DNA of 64,000 nt from an uncultured beta proteobacterium (GCA_903886275.1 CAISLN010000075.1:1-64000); one strand, 5' to 3'. Numbered from the stretch's first letter, positions 54,379 to 64,000 are shown. Program-made: numbers and translations. The notes: generated by a model not told the origin, from the sequence alone.

Positions 54379-55264
54379 GACCACCCTCCTTTTCCTGGGT
54401 GCCTACGCGCTGCATCCAGTTGTACAAAATAAAGCACAGCAGCAGGATGATCAAGAAGTAGATCAAAGAGAAGGCTGCGGCCGGTCCCAGGTCAAACTGC
54501 CCCACCGCTTTTTGCGTCAGGAACTGCGACAAGAAGGTGGTGGAGTTGCCCGGCCCTCCCCCCGTGAGCACAAAGGGCTCCGTATAAATCATGAAGCTGT
54601 CCATAAAGCGCAGCAGCACCGCAATCATCAGCACACCGCGCATCTTGGGCAACTGCACATAGCGAAACACATCGAGCTTGCTGGCCCCGTCAATGCTGGC
54701 GGCCTGGTAGTAGGCGTCTGGGATGGAGCGCAGACCGGCATAACCCAAGAGGGCCACCAGTGGCGTCCAGTGCCACACGTCCATCAGCAGCACGGTGAGC
54801 CAGGCATGGGTCGCATTGCCGGTGTAGCTGTACTCAATGCCCATGCCCTGCAGTGCCGCGCCCATCAGCCCGATATCGGTACGCCCGAAGATCTGCCAGA
54901 TGGTGCCCACCACGTTCCAGGGGATCAGCAGCGAGAGCGACACGATCACCAACACGGCGGACGACTTCCAGCCTTGGGCCGGCATGCTCAGAGCCAGCAA
55001 GATGCCCAGCGGCAGCTCCACCGCCAGCACGGCCAGCGAGAACGACAACTGGCGCAACAGCGCGCCATGCAGTTCCTCGTCGCGCATGATGGCGGCAAAC
55101 CACTCGGTGCCCACAAAGACGCGGCGCTCGGGCGAGATGATGTCCTGCACCGAATAGTTCACCACCGTCATCAGCGGCAGGATGGCCGAGAAGGCCACGC
55201 ACAGCAACACCGGCAAGATAAGGAACCAGGCTTTCTGGTTCACGGGTTTGGTGGTGGTGCTCAT
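54371..55264 (-). CDS. glpP: Glycerol ABC transporter permease, GlpP-like
   Basis: A 297-residue permease, six helices, with the EAA-type loop GLRSIPDAYYQAASIDGASK. It begins MSTTTKPVNQKAWFLILPVL. It pairs with GlpQ to make the channel. It lies 61 bp after glpT and overlaps glpQ. Confidence 0.86.
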   Translation of the reverse strand: MSTTTKPVNQKAWFLILPVLLCVAFSAILPLMTVVNYSVQDIISPERRVFVGTEWFAAIMRDEELHGALLRQLSFSLAVLAVELPLGILLALSMPAQGWKSSAVLVIVSLSLLIPWNVVGTIWQIFGRTDIGLMGAALQGMGIEYSYTGNATHAWLTVLLMDVWHWTPLVALLGYAGLRSIPDAYYQAASIDGASKLDVFRYVQLPKMRGVLMIAVLLRFMDSFMIYTEPFVLTGGGPGNSTTFLSQFLTQKAVGQFDLGPAAAFSLIYFLIILLLCFILYNWMQRVGTQEKEGGHE

Positions 55265-55325
55265 TGTTGATCCTTCGTGCTGCGCACTGCGGCGCGCGCT
55301 TGTTTGGGGCGGCCCGGCACTGCGC

Positions 55326-56402
55326 TCATGCCACGATCTCCTCGTTTTGGTAGAAGCAGGTGTGCGCGCCCATCAGCTGCAACCAGACGCTGTCACCTGC
55401 CGCAAGCTCGGTGCTGTTGGCTGAAAGCCGCGCCTTGACGGTGTGGCCCTCGCGCTTGGCGCTGACGATCACATGGGTGCCCACGTCTTGCACCTGGCTC
55501 ACGGTCATGGCCAGGGCGCCCTCGGCGTTGGCGGCTGCCAGGCTGACATATTCCGGTCGCACACCGAGCTTGTATTCCCCATCCGACAAACTGCGGCCTG
55601 CCGGCGCTTGCACGGTCGCACCGGCCGTGTGAAAGCCTGCCGCCGTCATGCTGCCGGGCAAAAAGTTCATGCCCGGCGAGCCAATGAAATGGCCAACAAA
55701 GGTGTGGCTTGGGCGCTCGAAAAGGTCGGCCGCCGAGCCGGTTTGCACGGCGCGTCCGCGCGTCATCACCACCACCTGGTCGGCAAAGGTCAGCGCCTCC
55801 ACCTGGTCATGGGTGACGTAAATCAGCGTGAGCTTGAGCTCGTGGTGGATCTGCTTGAGCTTGCGCCGCAGCTGCCATTTGAGATGCGGATCAATGACGG
55901 TGAGCGGCTCATCGAACAGCACCGCCGACACGTCCGGGCGCACCAGGCCGCGCCCCAGTGAGATTTTTTGCTTGGCGTCGGCCGCCAGGTTGGAGGCACG
56001 CTGGTTGAGCTGGCCGCTCATCTCCAGCATCTCGGCAATCACACCGACGCGCTGCTTGATCTGCTCGGCGGGCATTCTGCGGTTGCGCAGCGGAAAGGCC
56101 AGGTTCTCGGCCACCGTCATGGTGTCGTAAATCACCGGAAACTGGAACACCTGGGCGATGTTGCGTTGCTGCGGCGTGAAGGCGGTGACGTCCCGTCCGT
56201 CAAAGCGCACGCTGCCCTGGGACGGCGTCACCAGCCCCGACATGATGTTGAGCAGCGTGGTCTTGCCGCAGCCCGAAGGCCCCAGCAGGGCGTAGGCGCC
56301 GCCATCGTCAAACGTCATCTTCAGGGGCAGCAGGGCGTAGTCGCTGTCTTGCTGTGGGCGGGCCCGGTAAGCGTGGGCCAGATCGAGTTCTATGCGTGCC
56401 AT
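55326..56402 (-). CDS. glpT: Glycerol ABC transporter ATPase, GlpT-like, with degenerate signature motif
   Basis: A 358-residue ATP-binding subunit. Walker A GPSGCGKTT is at 41-49, Walker B VLFDE at 161-165, and the switch His198 is in YVTHDQVEAL; all are intact. The ABC signature, normally LSGGQ, reads NLAADAKQK (138-146) and is clearly degenerate. A TOBE-type C-domain follows. It starts 1 bp after the glpS stop. It probably forms a heterodimer with GlpS, whose signature motif is normal. The name matches the glycerol operon, not the MFS transporter GlpT. Confidence 0.87.
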   Translation of the reverse strand: MARIELDLAHAYRARPQQDSDYALLPLKMTFDDGGAYALLGPSGCGKTTLLNIMSGLVTPSQGSVRFDGRDVTAFTPQQRNIAQVFQFPVIYDTMTVAENLAFPLRNRRMPAEQIKQRVGVIAEMLEMSGQLNQRASNLAADAKQKISLGRGLVRPDVSAVLFDEPLTVIDPHLKWQLRRKLKQIHHELKLTLIYVTHDQVEALTFADQVVVMTRGRAVQTGSAADLFERPSHTFVGHFIGSPGMNFLPGSMTAAGFHTAGATVQAPAGRSLSDGEYKLGVRPEYVSLAAANAEGALAMTVSQVQDVGTHVIVSAKREGHTVKARLSANSTELAAGDSVWLQLMGAHTCFYQNEEIVA

Positions 56403-56403
56403 G

Positions 56404-57495
56404 TCAAAGTCCTTTGCCGCTGCCACGCGTATTGCCACGTACAGGGGCCAGCAGCAGCATGCCCTTGGCGTCGAACACATAGACCGCCGCAGGGTTGAAA
56501 TAGAAAGTAACCGCCTGACCCAGACCGAAGTGGTGCACACCGGTGAGCTGCGCCACCAACTCGCCCAAGGCGGTCTCGAAGTGCACATAGGTGTCGGTGC
56601 CGGAGATTTCGGCCAACTCCACCTTGCCAGGCAAGGCCACATCGCCGCTCTGCTCCTTGGCGCGCAGGGCACTGGCGCGCATGCCAACGGTCAAGGCGCC
56701 AGCCGGGACTTGCGAAAGTGGCAGATTAAGCAAAGGCCCCCGGCTGAGTTGCACACCACCAGCCGCCGCATGGGCCACCAGCAGGTTCATCGGAGGGTCG
56801 CTAAAGGCACGCGCTACGCGCACAGAGGCCGGTGCATGAAAGACCTCTGCGGTGGGGCCGTATTGCAGCAGCTCTCCGGCATCCAGCACGGCGGTGTAGC
56901 CGCCCAAGAGCAGAGCCTCACCGGGCTCGGTGGTGGCGTAAATCACGGTGGAGTCGCCGGCGGAAAAAAGGGCGGTCAGCTCGTCGCGCAATTCTTCGCG
57001 CAGCTTGTAGTCCAGGTTCACCAGCGGCTCATCGAGCAGCATCAGCGGAGCACCCTTGGCCATGGCCCGCGCCAGCGCCACGCGCTGCTGTTGGCCACCC
57101 GAGAGCTCGGCCGGATAGCGGTCCAGAAACATCTCGATGTGCAGCTTCTCGGCCAACTCGCGCACCCGCTGCTCGATGTTCTTCTCGCCGCGCAATTTGA
57201 GCGGCGAGGCGATGTTGTCGCGCACCTTCAGCGAGGGGTAATTGATGAACTGCTGGTACACCATGGAGACATTGCGCTCGCGCACCGGTACGCCCACCAC
57301 GCTCTTGCCGTCTACCAGCACCCGGCCAGCGGATGGCGCATCGAGCCCGGCCATGATGCGCATCAGACTGGTCTTGCCGGACTGCGTGGCACCCAGCAAG
57401 ACCGTGACCGCACCGCTGCGCGGCGCCAGGCTCATGTCGTAGAGCCAGGTCTGCGGCCCCACCTTCTTGCTGATGCTCTCTAAGGTCAACTGCAT
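56404..57495 (-). CDS. glpS: Glycerol ABC transporter ATPase, GlpS-like, lacking the switch histidine
   Basis: A 363-residue ATP-binding subunit, first gene of the glycerol operon. Walker [10 protein letters not shown] is at 35-43, the signature LSGGQ at 131-135 and Walker B LLDE at 153-156. The switch histidine expected as T-H-D is replaced by Thr189 ([10 protein letters not shown]). So this half has a good signature but a defective own site, the mirror of GlpT. A TOBE-like domain is at the C-terminus. Its start faces glpR across a 161-bp control region. Confidence 0.87.
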   Translation of the reverse strand: MQLTLESISKKVGPQTWLYDMSLAPRSGAVTVLLGATQSGKTSLMRIMAGLDAPSAGRVLVDGKSVVGVPVRERNVSMVYQQFINYPSLKVRDNIASPLKLRGEKNIEQRVRELAEKLHIEMFLDRYPAELSGGQQQRVALARAMAKGAPLMLLDEPLVNLDYKLREELRDELTALFSAGDSTVIYATTEPGEALLLGGYTAVLDAGELLQYGPTAEVFHAPASVRVARAFSDPPMNLLVAHAAAGGVQLSRGPLLNLPLSQVPAGALTVGMRASALRAKEQSGDVALPGKVELAEISGTDTYVHFETALGELVAQLTGVHHFGLGQAVTFYFNPAAVYVFDAKGMLLLAPVRGNTRGSGKGL

Positions 57496-57524
57496 CGCAC
57501 ACCCTTTGCTTCTTGAAAAACTCC

Positions 57525-57614
57525 GAACGATGTATTCGAATCCGATAATTATTGTTCGTTTTGTTTCGTTCTTGCTCAGTATTTACCCTGTACGCATTCC
57601 TTTTGCTTCGTTTT
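57525..57614. promoter_or_regulatory. glpS/glpR divergent control region with repeated TTCGTT half-sites
   Basis: The 161-bp gap 57496-57656 contains TTCGTTTT at 57555-57562 and 57607-57614, TTCGTT at 57565-57570, GAACGA at 57525-57530 and the palindrome ATTCGAAT at 57534-57541. E. coli GlpR sites contain TTCG/CGAA half-sites, and DeoR proteins like clustered repeats, so these are candidate GlpR operators covering both promoters. Exact boxes are not assigned. Confidence 0.45.
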
Positions 57615-57656
57615 AAAGTCAAAGCGCCCCGCACTGATGCGGGCTGAAAATGCGCC

Positions 57657-58424
57657 ATGACTACCAACCCCAGACAACTGACCCTGCTCTCCGTGGTGCA
57701 AGCCCAAGGCTCTGTCACCGTGGAGCAACTGGCCGAAACCCTGGGCGTGACCCTGCAAACCGTGCGCCGGGATGTACAACGCCTGGCCGACAAGGGACTG
57801 CTGGCGCGCTTTCACGGCGGCGTGCGGGTTCCGAGCTCCACCACCGAGAACCTTGCCCACCAGCAGCGCGAGAGCCTGAACGCCGACGGCAAGACGCGCA
57901 TTGCGCTAAGCGTCGCCGCAGCGGTGCCCAACGACTGCTCGCTCATGCTCAACATCGGCACCACCACCGAGGCCATTGCCCGCGCCCTGCTGCGCCATAC
58001 GGGTTTGCGCGTGATCACCAACAACCTGAACGTGGCACGCATCCTGAGCAGCAACCCAGTCTGCGAGGTGATCGTGGTGGGCGGCGTGGTGCGCGGGCGT
58101 GACCAAGGCGTCGTGGGCGAGGCCGCAGTGGACTTCATACGCCAGTTCAAGGTGGACATTGCGCTGATAGGCATCTCGGGCATTGAGGCCGACGGCAGCC
58201 TGCGCGACTACGATTTCCGCGAGGTCAAGGTCTCGCAAACCATCATTTCCCACGCACGCGAGGTCTGGCTGGCCGCTGACAGCAGCAAGTTCAAACGACC
58301 GGCCATGGTGGAGGTTGCCACGCTGTCGCAGATAGACCGCCTGTTTACCGATGCCCCGCCGCCCGACCCCTTCCCATCCCTGCTGGCCGAGGCCCAGGTG
58401 CGCCTGACGGTGGCGGCGCCCTAA
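57657..58424 (+). CDS. glpR: DeoR-family glycerol-3-phosphate regulator GlpR
   Basis: A 255-residue repressor. The N-terminal HTH has [20 protein letters not shown], then [19 protein letters not shown]. The sugar-phosphate sensing domain has [20 protein letters not shown] and [20 protein letters not shown]. Glycerol-3-phosphate is the expected inducer. It is divergent to the transporter operon and lies 53 bp before glpK, so it can control both. Confidence 0.88.
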   Translation: MTTNPRQLTLLSVVQAQGSVTVEQLAETLGVTLQTVRRDVQRLADKGLLARFHGGVRVPSSTTENLAHQQRESLNADGKTRIALSVAAAVPNDCSLMLNIGTTTEAIARALLRHTGLRVITNNLNVARILSSNPVCEVIVVGGVVRGRDQGVVGEAAVDFIRQFKVDIALIGISGIEADGSLRDYDFREVKVSQTIISHAREVWLAADSSKFKRPAMVEVATLSQIDRLFTDAPPPDPFPSLLAEAQVRLTVAAP

Positions 58425-58477
58425 GGGCTTTTAGCCTTCGCGAACCCTTTATAGATTCCATAGACCCCCACACACCC

Positions 58478-59968
58478 ATGACCTATCTGCTCGCCCTGGA
58501 CCAGGGCACCTCCAGCTGCCGCAGCATCCTGTTTGACCCCAGCGGCCATACCCTGGCCATGGCGCAAAAAGAGCTGACGCAAATCTATCCCCAGCCCGGT
58601 TGGGTGGAACATGACGCGCTGGAAATCTGGCGCCTGCAGCTGGCCACCGCGCGCGAGGCGCTGGCCCAGGCCGGCATCAGCGCCCGGCAGGTCACGGCCA
58701 TAGGGATCACCAACCAGCGCGAAACCACGCTGGTATGGAGCCGCTTGACGGGCAAGCCGATCCACCACGCCATCGTCTGGCAGGACCGCCGGGCCGAACC
58801 CACCTGCGCCGATCTGCGTGCGCGGGGCCTGGCCGAGACCATTCGCGCCAAGACCGGCCTGCTGGTGGATGCGTACTTTTCGGGCACCAAGCTCAAATGG
58901 ATTTTGGACCAGGTGCCCGGCGCCCGCGCCATGGCTGCCAATGGTGAGTTGGCCTTTGGCACCATGGACAGTTGGCTGATCTGGCAGCTCACCGAGGGCC
59001 GGGTCCATGCCACCGATGTCAGCAATGCGTCTCGCACCATGCTGTTCAATGTGCACAGCAACCAGTGGGACGCTGAGCTGCTGCAAGCGCTGGACATCCC
59101 CGCCAACCTGATGCCCACAGTGCAGCCCAGCGCCTCGCATTTTGGCGAGGTGGCACCGGCCCTGCTGGGCCACGCCATCCCGATTGGCGGCGTCGCCGGC
59201 GACCAGCAAAGCGCGCTCTTTGGCCAGGCCTGCTTCACGGCCGGCATGGCCAAAAACACCTATGGCACCGGCTGCTTCATGCTGATGCACACCGGCAATC
59301 ATTTCCAAACCTCGGCCAATGGCCTGATCACCACCAGTGCAGCACAAACAACAACCCAACCCGAATTTGCGCTGGAAGGCAGCGTGTTTGTGGGCGGCGC
59401 CGTGGTGCAGTGGCTGCGCGACGGGCTGCAGGCCATAGAGAGCAGCGCGCAGGTGCAGGCGCTGGCCGAGAGCGTGCCCGACTCCGGCGGCGTGATGGTG
59501 GTGCCGGCCTTTACCGGCCTGGGCGCGCCCTACTGGAAACCGGAGGCCCGCGGCTCGATCACCGGTCTGACGCGCGGCAGCACGCTGGCCCACATCGCCC
59601 GCGCCTCGCTGGAAAGCATTGCCTACCAGAGTGCGGCCCTGCTGCTGGCCATGGGGCGCGATGCGGTGAGCGCGGGCAGTGCCGAGGTGTCCGAGCTGCG
59701 CGTGGATGGCGGCGCCTGCGTCAACAACCTGCTGATGCAGTTCCAGGCCGATCTGCTGGGAATTCCCGTGGTCCGACCTCTGGTGACCGAGACCACCGCC
59801 CTGGGTGCGGCCTATCTGGCGGGTCTGAGCAGTGGCGTCTACACAAGCACGGCGGAGCTGAGCCAACTGTGGCGCGCCGAGCGCCGCTTCCTGCCCACCA
59901 TGGCGCGCTCGCGGGCGCAGGAACTGATGGCGCATTGGGAACACGCGGTCGCGCAGACCGTGCTCTGA
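58478..59968 (+). CDS. glpK: Glycerol kinase GlpK
   Basis: A 496-residue FGGY-family kinase that phosphorylates glycerol and traps it in the cell. The start is [20 protein letters not shown]. It has [20 protein letters not shown], the FGGY signature [20 protein letters not shown] and, later, [20 protein letters not shown]. With GlpD this completes glycerol to dihydroxyacetone phosphate. Confidence 0.96.
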   Translation: MTYLLALDQGTSSCRSILFDPSGHTLAMAQKELTQIYPQPGWVEHDALEIWRLQLATAREALAQAGISARQVTAIGITNQRETTLVWSRLTGKPIHHAIVWQDRRAEPTCADLRARGLAETIRAKTGLLVDAYFSGTKLKWILDQVPGARAMAANGELAFGTMDSWLIWQLTEGRVHATDVSNASRTMLFNVHSNQWDAELLQALDIPANLMPTVQPSASHFGEVAPALLGHAIPIGGVAGDQQSALFGQACFTAGMAKNTYGTGCFMLMHTGNHFQTSANGLITTSAAQTTTQPEFALEGSVFVGGAVVQWLRDGLQAIESSAQVQALAESVPDSGGVMVVPAFTGLGAPYWKPEARGSITGLTRGSTLAHIARASLESIAYQSAALLLAMGRDAVSAGSAEVSELRVDGGACVNNLLMQFQADLLGIPVVRPLVTETTALGAAYLAGLSSGVYTSTAELSQLWRAERRFLPTMARSRAQELMAHWEHAVAQTVL

Positions 59969-59983
59969 CCTACACTCATCCGT

Positions 59984-60799
59984 ATGACCCAAGCAATAGC
60001 ATTTATCGGCGGCGGCAATATGGCCAGCGCCATCATCGGCGGCCTGCTCAAGCAGGGCCTGCCAGCCCAAAACATCCTGGTGGTAGAGCCCTTTGAAGAG
60101 GCCAGAGCCAAGCTCAAGGAGCTGTTTGGCATCGCCGCTTTAAGCACCCCAGACGCCAGCCTGGAGCGCGCCGGCCTGGTGGTCTGGGCCGTCAAGCCGC
60201 AGACCTTCAAGGAGGCCGCGCTGCAAACCAAGCAATACACGGCCCAGGCCCTGCACCTGAGCGTGGCCGCTGGCATCCGCAGCGACAGCATCGCCGCCTG
60301 GTTGGGCAGCGAGCGCATCATCCGCTGCATGCCCAACACCCCGGCGCTGATCGGGCGGGGCATCACCGCCCTGGTGGCGCGCGAAGGCGTGAGCGCGGCC
60401 GACCGCCATTGGGCCGGCGAGGTGATTGCCACCACCGGCCAGTTTCTCTGGCTGGAGCGCGAAGACCAGCTCGATGCGGTGACCGCGATTTCCGGCTCGG
60501 GCCCGGCCTATATGTTTTATTTCATGGAGGCCATGACCGCCGCTGGCGTCGAGATGGGCCTGAACGCTGAGCAGGCCTACCAACTGGCCGTGGCCACCTT
60601 TATAGGCGCCGGTGAACTGGCACAAGCCTCCGCCGATTCGCCCGAGGTGCTGCGCCAACGCGTCACCAGCAAGGGCGGCACCACCTATGCCGCCATCGCC
60701 TCCATGGACGAGAGCGGCATCAAGGCCAGTTTTGCCAAGGCCCTGCATGCGGCGCGCGACCGCGCCAAAGAAATGGGCGACGCATTCGGCAAGGCCTGA
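59984..60799 (+). CDS. proC: Pyrroline-5-carboxylate reductase
   Basis: A 271-residue NAD(P)H enzyme for the last step of proline synthesis. The Rossmann start is AIAFIGGGNMASAIIGGLLK. The C-terminal signature lies in SPEVLRQRVTSKGGTTYAAI. It starts 15 bp after glpK and could be carried on its transcript, though the pathways are unrelated. It converges with the LysR gene, 26 bp between stops. Confidence 0.95.
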   Translation: MTQAIAFIGGGNMASAIIGGLLKQGLPAQNILVVEPFEEARAKLKELFGIAALSTPDASLERAGLVVWAVKPQTFKEAALQTKQYTAQALHLSVAAGIRSDSIAAWLGSERIIRCMPNTPALIGRGITALVAREGVSAADRHWAGEVIATTGQFLWLEREDQLDAVTAISGSGPAYMFYFMEAMTAAGVEMGLNAEQAYQLAVATFIGAGELAQASADSPEVLRQRVTSKGGTTYAAIASMDESGIKASFAKALHAARDRAKEMGDAFGKA

Positions 60800-60825
60800 A
60801 GCGGACCTGAATTGGACGTAAAGCC

Positions 60826-61857
60826 TCAGTGCGAGGGTGCCTGCCAAAAGCCCGGCATGCCGTAGCGCGCCTTCAAAAAATCAATCCACAGCCTCACCCG
60901 CAGCGGCAAATGTTTGCGCTGCGGGAACACGGCATAAATGCCGTTGGGTGGCGCGGCAAAGGCCTCCAACACCGCGACCAGTTGGCCGCTGGCAATCTCC
61001 GCCTCCACCTCCCAGGTGCTGCGCCAGGCGATGCCATATCCGGCCAGGCACCAGTCGTGCAAGACCTGCCCGTCCGAGCAGTCCAGCGGACCACCGGGCT
61101 TCAGATAGACGACATCCCCAGCGCGATTTCCAATAGCTTCGGTCACTGCCGGTGCGCCGTCGCTGCCCTTGCCACCCTTGCCGACTTTGGGCGGCGGTGC
61201 GGCCTTGCCGGGCAGCGGCACGGCCTTGTTCAGTGCGGGCAACTTGAAGGCCCAACCCCTTGTCTGCGAGGCGTCGCTCGACAGGGTCAGGCAATGGAAG
61301 CGCTGCAGCTCGGCGGGCGTTTGCGGTATGCCATGGCGCGCCAGATAGGCCGGGGTGGCCACGCACAGGCGCCGGTTGTCGGCCATGCGCACGCTCACCA
61401 AGGCCGAGTCCGGCATGTCGCCCACGCGCACCGCGCAGTCAAAACCCTCACCGGCAATGTCCACCACCCGGTCGCTCAGGTTGAGCGAAATGGTGACCTC
61501 GGGATGCAGCTCGTAAAACTTGGGGATCAGTGGCGCCACATGGCGGCGACCAAAACCGGCCGGTGCGGTGATGCGCAAATGGCCGCTGGCCTTGACGCCA
61601 CCGGCGCTCACACTCGCCTCGGCATTGGCCAACTCGGAGAGCAGGCGCTGGCAGTCTTCCAAAAAGGCGCTGCCCTCGTGCGTGAGCGTGATGCGCCTTG
61701 TGGTGCGCAGCAAGAGCTTGACGCCCAGGCGCTCCTCCAGCGCGTCCAACCGCCTGCCCATGATGGCCGGAGCCACGCCCTCGGCGTTGGCCGCAGCGGT
61801 CAGGCTGCCGCGCGCCGCCACCGAGACAAAGGACTCCATCTGCTTGAGCTTGCTCAT
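60826..61857 (-). CDS. LysR-family regulator with an unusual Gly/Lys-rich insertion
   Basis: A 343-residue regulator. The HTH is MESFVSVAARGSLTAAANAE followed by RRLDALEERLGVKLLLRTT. The effector domain carries an insertion of about 30 residues after ALNKAVPLPGKAAPPPKVGK (KGGKGSDGAPAV), making it longer than the usual 300. The start overlaps the stop of the CoA-transferase gene, which lies upstream in the same operon. Its targets are unknown; the CoA-transferase and glcB are neighbours. Confidence 0.85.
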   Translation of the reverse strand: MSKLKQMESFVSVAARGSLTAAANAEGVAPAIMGRRLDALEERLGVKLLLRTTRRITLTHEGSAFLEDCQRLLSELANAEASVSAGGVKASGHLRITAPAGFGRRHVAPLIPKFYELHPEVTISLNLSDRVVDIAGEGFDCAVRVGDMPDSALVSVRMADNRRLCVATPAYLARHGIPQTPAELQRFHCLTLSSDASQTRGWAFKLPALNKAVPLPGKAAPPPKVGKGGKGSDGAPAVTEAIGNRAGDVVYLKPGGPLDCSDGQVLHDWCLAGYGIAWRSTWEVEAEIASGQLVAVLEAFAAPPNGIYAVFPQRKHLPLRVRLWIDFLKARYGMPGFWQAPSH

Positions 61858-63083
61858 GCTGCGTCTGCCACCGGCATGGGCGACTTCGCCAACAAAACAC
61901 CCTCATCGCGCATGGCGGCCACCTCGTCCACCGAGTAGCCCAGGCTCAGCAGCAACTCGGTGCCATGTTCATCCAACTTGGGTGGGTCCAGGCGCAGGGC
62001 CAGCCTTTCGCCATCCAGCTTGAGCGGCAGCAGCGGCACCCGCGTCTCACGGCCATCGGGCAGGGTCATGGGGGCCAGGCCACCGGTGGCGTTGAGGTGC
62101 GGGTCATCAAACAAATGCTGCGGATCGGTGATGGGCGCAAAGGGCAGGCCGTTGGCCTCAAACAGCGCTGCCAATTCGCTCGCAGGTGTGTCGGCCAGGC
62201 GCTCGCGCAACAGCGGTATCAACCAATGCCGCGCCAGCACCCGCAGGTTGTTGCTCGACAGACGCGCGTCACGCTGCAGGTCGGCAAAACAGAAGGCCTG
62301 GCAAAAGATGGCCCATTGCGTGTCGCTCACCACGGCCAGAAAAATTTGCTCTTGGTCCTTCACGCTGAAGACATCGTAAACACCCCAGGGCGAAATCTTC
62401 TGCGGCATCGGGTCGGCGGCTTTGCCGGTGGTGGCGAACTGCATCATGTGCTGGGCCACCAAAAACACATTGTTTTCAAACAGGGCCGACTCCACCTCTT
62501 GGCCCAGTCCCGTCTGCTGGCGCTGCATCAGCGCCGCCATGGCGCCGATGGCACCAAACATGCCGCCCATGATGTCGTTGACGCTGGAGCCCGCGCGCAA
62601 CGGGTCGCCCGGGCGACCGGTCATATAGGCCAGGCCGCCCATCATCTGCACCACCTCATCCAACGCGGTGCGGTGGTCATAGGGGCCGGGCAAAAAACCC
62701 TTGTGGCTCACATAGATCAGGCGCGGGTCGCGCTGGCGCAAAGCGGCGTAGTCCAAGCCCAGCTTGTGCATGGTGCTGGTCTTGAAGTTCTCGCTGACGA
62801 TGTCGGCCGTGGCAATCAGCCTGTGCACCACCTCACGGCCCTTCTCGCTGTGCAGGTCTATCGCCAGGCTTTTTTTGTTGCGATTGAATAGCGGGTAAAA
62901 GCCTGCTCCGCTGCCCAGCAGCTTGCGCGTGCTGTCGCCGCCCAGGGGCTCGACCTTGATCACCTCGGCCCCCAGATCCCCCAGCACCATGCCGCAGGTG
63001 GGGCCCATTACCATATGGGTAAATTCGATCACGCGGATGCCCGATAGAGGGAGGGAGCGCTGGGGCGCCGTGGTTTCGGTCAT
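61854..63083 (-). CDS. Class III CoA-transferase (CaiB/BaiF family)
   Basis: A 409-residue enzyme moving CoA between carboxylic acids through an aspartyl-CoA intermediate. The N-terminus GIRVIEFTHMVMGPTCGMVL, then LGAEVIKVEPLGGDSTR, is typical. The probable catalytic Asp lies in TALDEVVQMMGGLAYMTGRP. The substrate is unknown; in this family, succinyl-CoA-dependent dicarboxylate or formyl/oxalyl transfers are common. It is coupled to the LysR gene and divergent from glcB across 108 bp. Confidence 0.88.
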   Translation of the reverse strand: MTETTAPQRSLPLSGIRVIEFTHMVMGPTCGMVLGDLGAEVIKVEPLGGDSTRKLLGSGAGFYPLFNRNKKSLAIDLHSEKGREVVHRLIATADIVSENFKTSTMHKLGLDYAALRQRDPRLIYVSHKGFLPGPYDHRTALDEVVQMMGGLAYMTGRPGDPLRAGSSVNDIMGGMFGAIGAMAALMQRQQTGLGQEVESALFENNVFLVAQHMMQFATTGKAADPMPQKISPWGVYDVFSVKDQEQIFLAVVSDTQWAIFCQAFCFADLQRDARLSSNNLRVLARHWLIPLLRERLADTPASELAALFEANGLPFAPITDPQHLFDDPHLNATGGLAPMTLPDGRETRVPLLPLKLDGERLALRLDPPKLDEHGTELLLSLGYSVDEVAAMRDEGVLLAKSPMPVADAA

Positions 63084-63191
63084 GCTTGGATACCTGCAAT
63101 AAAGTCACAAATAGAGTGATTTTTATCCATATAGTGATTGGATAGGGTTCGAATACAGTATCGTAATCGGTTCAATATCAATAGGGTATCC

Positions 63192-64000
63192 ATGTCTACT
63201 GCTTCCAGCACCCCCCGCACCAACGTCCACCGCCTGCAAGTGGCCACTGCTTTGCACCAGTTTATTGAAGAAAAAGTGCTGCCAGGCACTGGCGTGGACG
63301 CAGCTTCGTTCTGGAAGGGCTTTGACGCCCTGATCGCGGACCTGGCCCCCAAGAACATCGCCCTGCTGGCCGAGCGCGACCGCCTGCAAACCGAGCTCGA
63401 TGCCTGGCACAGCGCCCACCCCGGCCCCATCACCGACATGCCCGCCTACAAGGCCTTTCTGGAAAAGATCGGCTATCTGGTGGAGCAACCCAAGAAGGTG
63501 AAGATCACCACGTCCCATGTCGATAGCGAGCTATCCAAACAGGCCGGCCCGCAGCTGGTGGTGCCCATCACCAACGCGCGCTACGCACTCAACGCCGCCA
63601 ACGCCCGTTGGGGCAGCCTGTATGACGCGCTGTATGGCACCGATGTGCTGTCCGAAGACAAGGGCTGCGAAAAGGTCGGCAAAAAAGGCGGCTACAACCC
63701 CAAGCGCGGCAGCAAGGTCATCGCCTACGCCCGCAACGTGCTGGACCGCACCGCCCCCTTGAAGAAGGGCTCGCATGTCGGCTCCACCGGCTACCGCATC
63801 AACAAGGACGGCGAACTGGTCGTGTCGCTGCTGGATGGCAGCACTTCCAAGTTGAAAGACGCGGCGCAACTGGTGGGCTACCAGGGCGAGGCCAAGACCC
63901 CGACCTCCGTGCTGCTGGCCCACAACGGCCTGCACCTGGACCTCATCATCAACCGCGCCACCGTCATCGGCAAGGCGGATGCCGCAGGCGTTTGCGACCT
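63192..64000 (+). CDS. glcB: Malate synthase G, N-terminal 269 codons (runs off right edge)
   Basis: Starts at ATG 63192: [20 protein letters not shown]. Blocks [36 protein letters not shown] and [20 protein letters not shown] identify the malate synthase G form (about 720 residues when complete). It condenses glyoxylate and acetyl-CoA to malate. The TIM-barrel active site with the catalytic Asp/Arg lies beyond the window. No stop codon occurs before 64000. The promoter is in the 108-bp gap shared with the CoA-transferase. Confidence 0.94.
   Translation, partial: MSTASSTPRTNVHRLQVATALHQFIEEKVLPGTGVDAASFWKGFDALIADLAPKNIALLAERDRLQTELDAWHSAHPGPITDMPAYKAFLEKIGYLVEQPKKVKITTSHVDSELSKQAGPQLVVPITNARYALNAANARWGSLYDALYGTDVLSEDKGCEKVGKKGGYNPKRGSKVIAYARNVLDRTAPLKKGSHVGSTGYRINKDGELVVSLLDGSTSKLKDAAQLVGYQGEAKTPTSVLLAHNGLHLDLIINRATVIGKADAAGVCD

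Noticed and set aside
63522..63535. GATAGC-GA-GCTATC palindrome inside glcB.
   Set aside because: It encodes ordinary residues (DSELS) of malate synthase and has no regulatory position; likely chance.

Overview
The window looks like a chromosomal segment of a betaproteobacterium of the order Burkholderiales, most likely Comamonadaceae and Rhodoferax-like. This is inferred from gene content and GC-rich coding style; no 16S gene is present. Pointers are the DUF3348/DUF802/OmpA/DUF2894 operon, the UbiUVT anaerobic ubiquinone genes beside ubiD and ubiX, and an spc ribosomal cluster that begins at rplN next to glycerol genes. The first 8.4 kb is accessory DNA. The rest is mostly core metabolism and translation.

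1-8,420 (accessory). A type III-B CRISPR effector operon is read leftwards: an NE0113-family CARF-type accessory protein, cmr1, cmr2 (Cas10 with an intact GGDD cyclase motif) and cmr3. It is cut at what appears to be the first codons of cmr4 by an ISAs1-family insertion sequence running off the left edge. No cmr4-6, cas1/cas2 or CRISPR array is visible. To its right is a 610-bp non-coding stretch with two tandem 20-bp palindromes. Two decayed toxin-antitoxin loci follow: a frameshifted parD with no parE, and a tumE toxin carrying an in-frame TAG upstream of an intact tumA antitoxin.

8,600-25,900. A glutathione transferase is followed by a four-gene operon (DUF3348, DUF802, OmpA/MotB-like, DUF2894). 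Its two membrane proteins resemble a MotAB/ZorAB-type stator. Next come DUF1993, hemN, a small unknown gene with nudC, a hybrid histidine kinase with a receiver-only partner, an ArcD-like amino-acid antiporter, and a FixL/FixJ-like pair preceded by a small Cys-rich protein.

25,980-40,430. A compact leftward ubiU-ubiV-ubiT-ubiX-ubiD operon has a probable FNR box upstream and should let the cell make ubiquinone without oxygen. Then come mrcA (PBP1A), a MarR-controlled EmrAB/NodT tripartite efflux operon with a double operator, and a kinase/acyl-CoA dehydrogenase pair equivalent to the two halves of eukaryotic ACAD10/11.

40,570-49,500. The spc/alpha ribosomal block is read leftwards from rplN to rplQ, with secY, rpoA and rpmJ. 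An initiator tRNA-fMet lies 18 bp after rplQ and is followed by a strong terminator. infA is absent between secY and rpmJ, and rpsQ/rpmC are absent upstream of rplN.

49,690-60,800. This is a glycerol island. The leftward operon glpS-glpT-glpP-glpQ-glpU-glpV-glpD encodes a glycerol ABC transporter and glycerol-3-phosphate dehydrogenase. Divergent glpR (DeoR repressor) and glpK (kinase) face it, followed by proC. The right end holds a LysR regulator overlapping a class III CoA-transferase, and the first 269 codons of malate synthase G (glcB).
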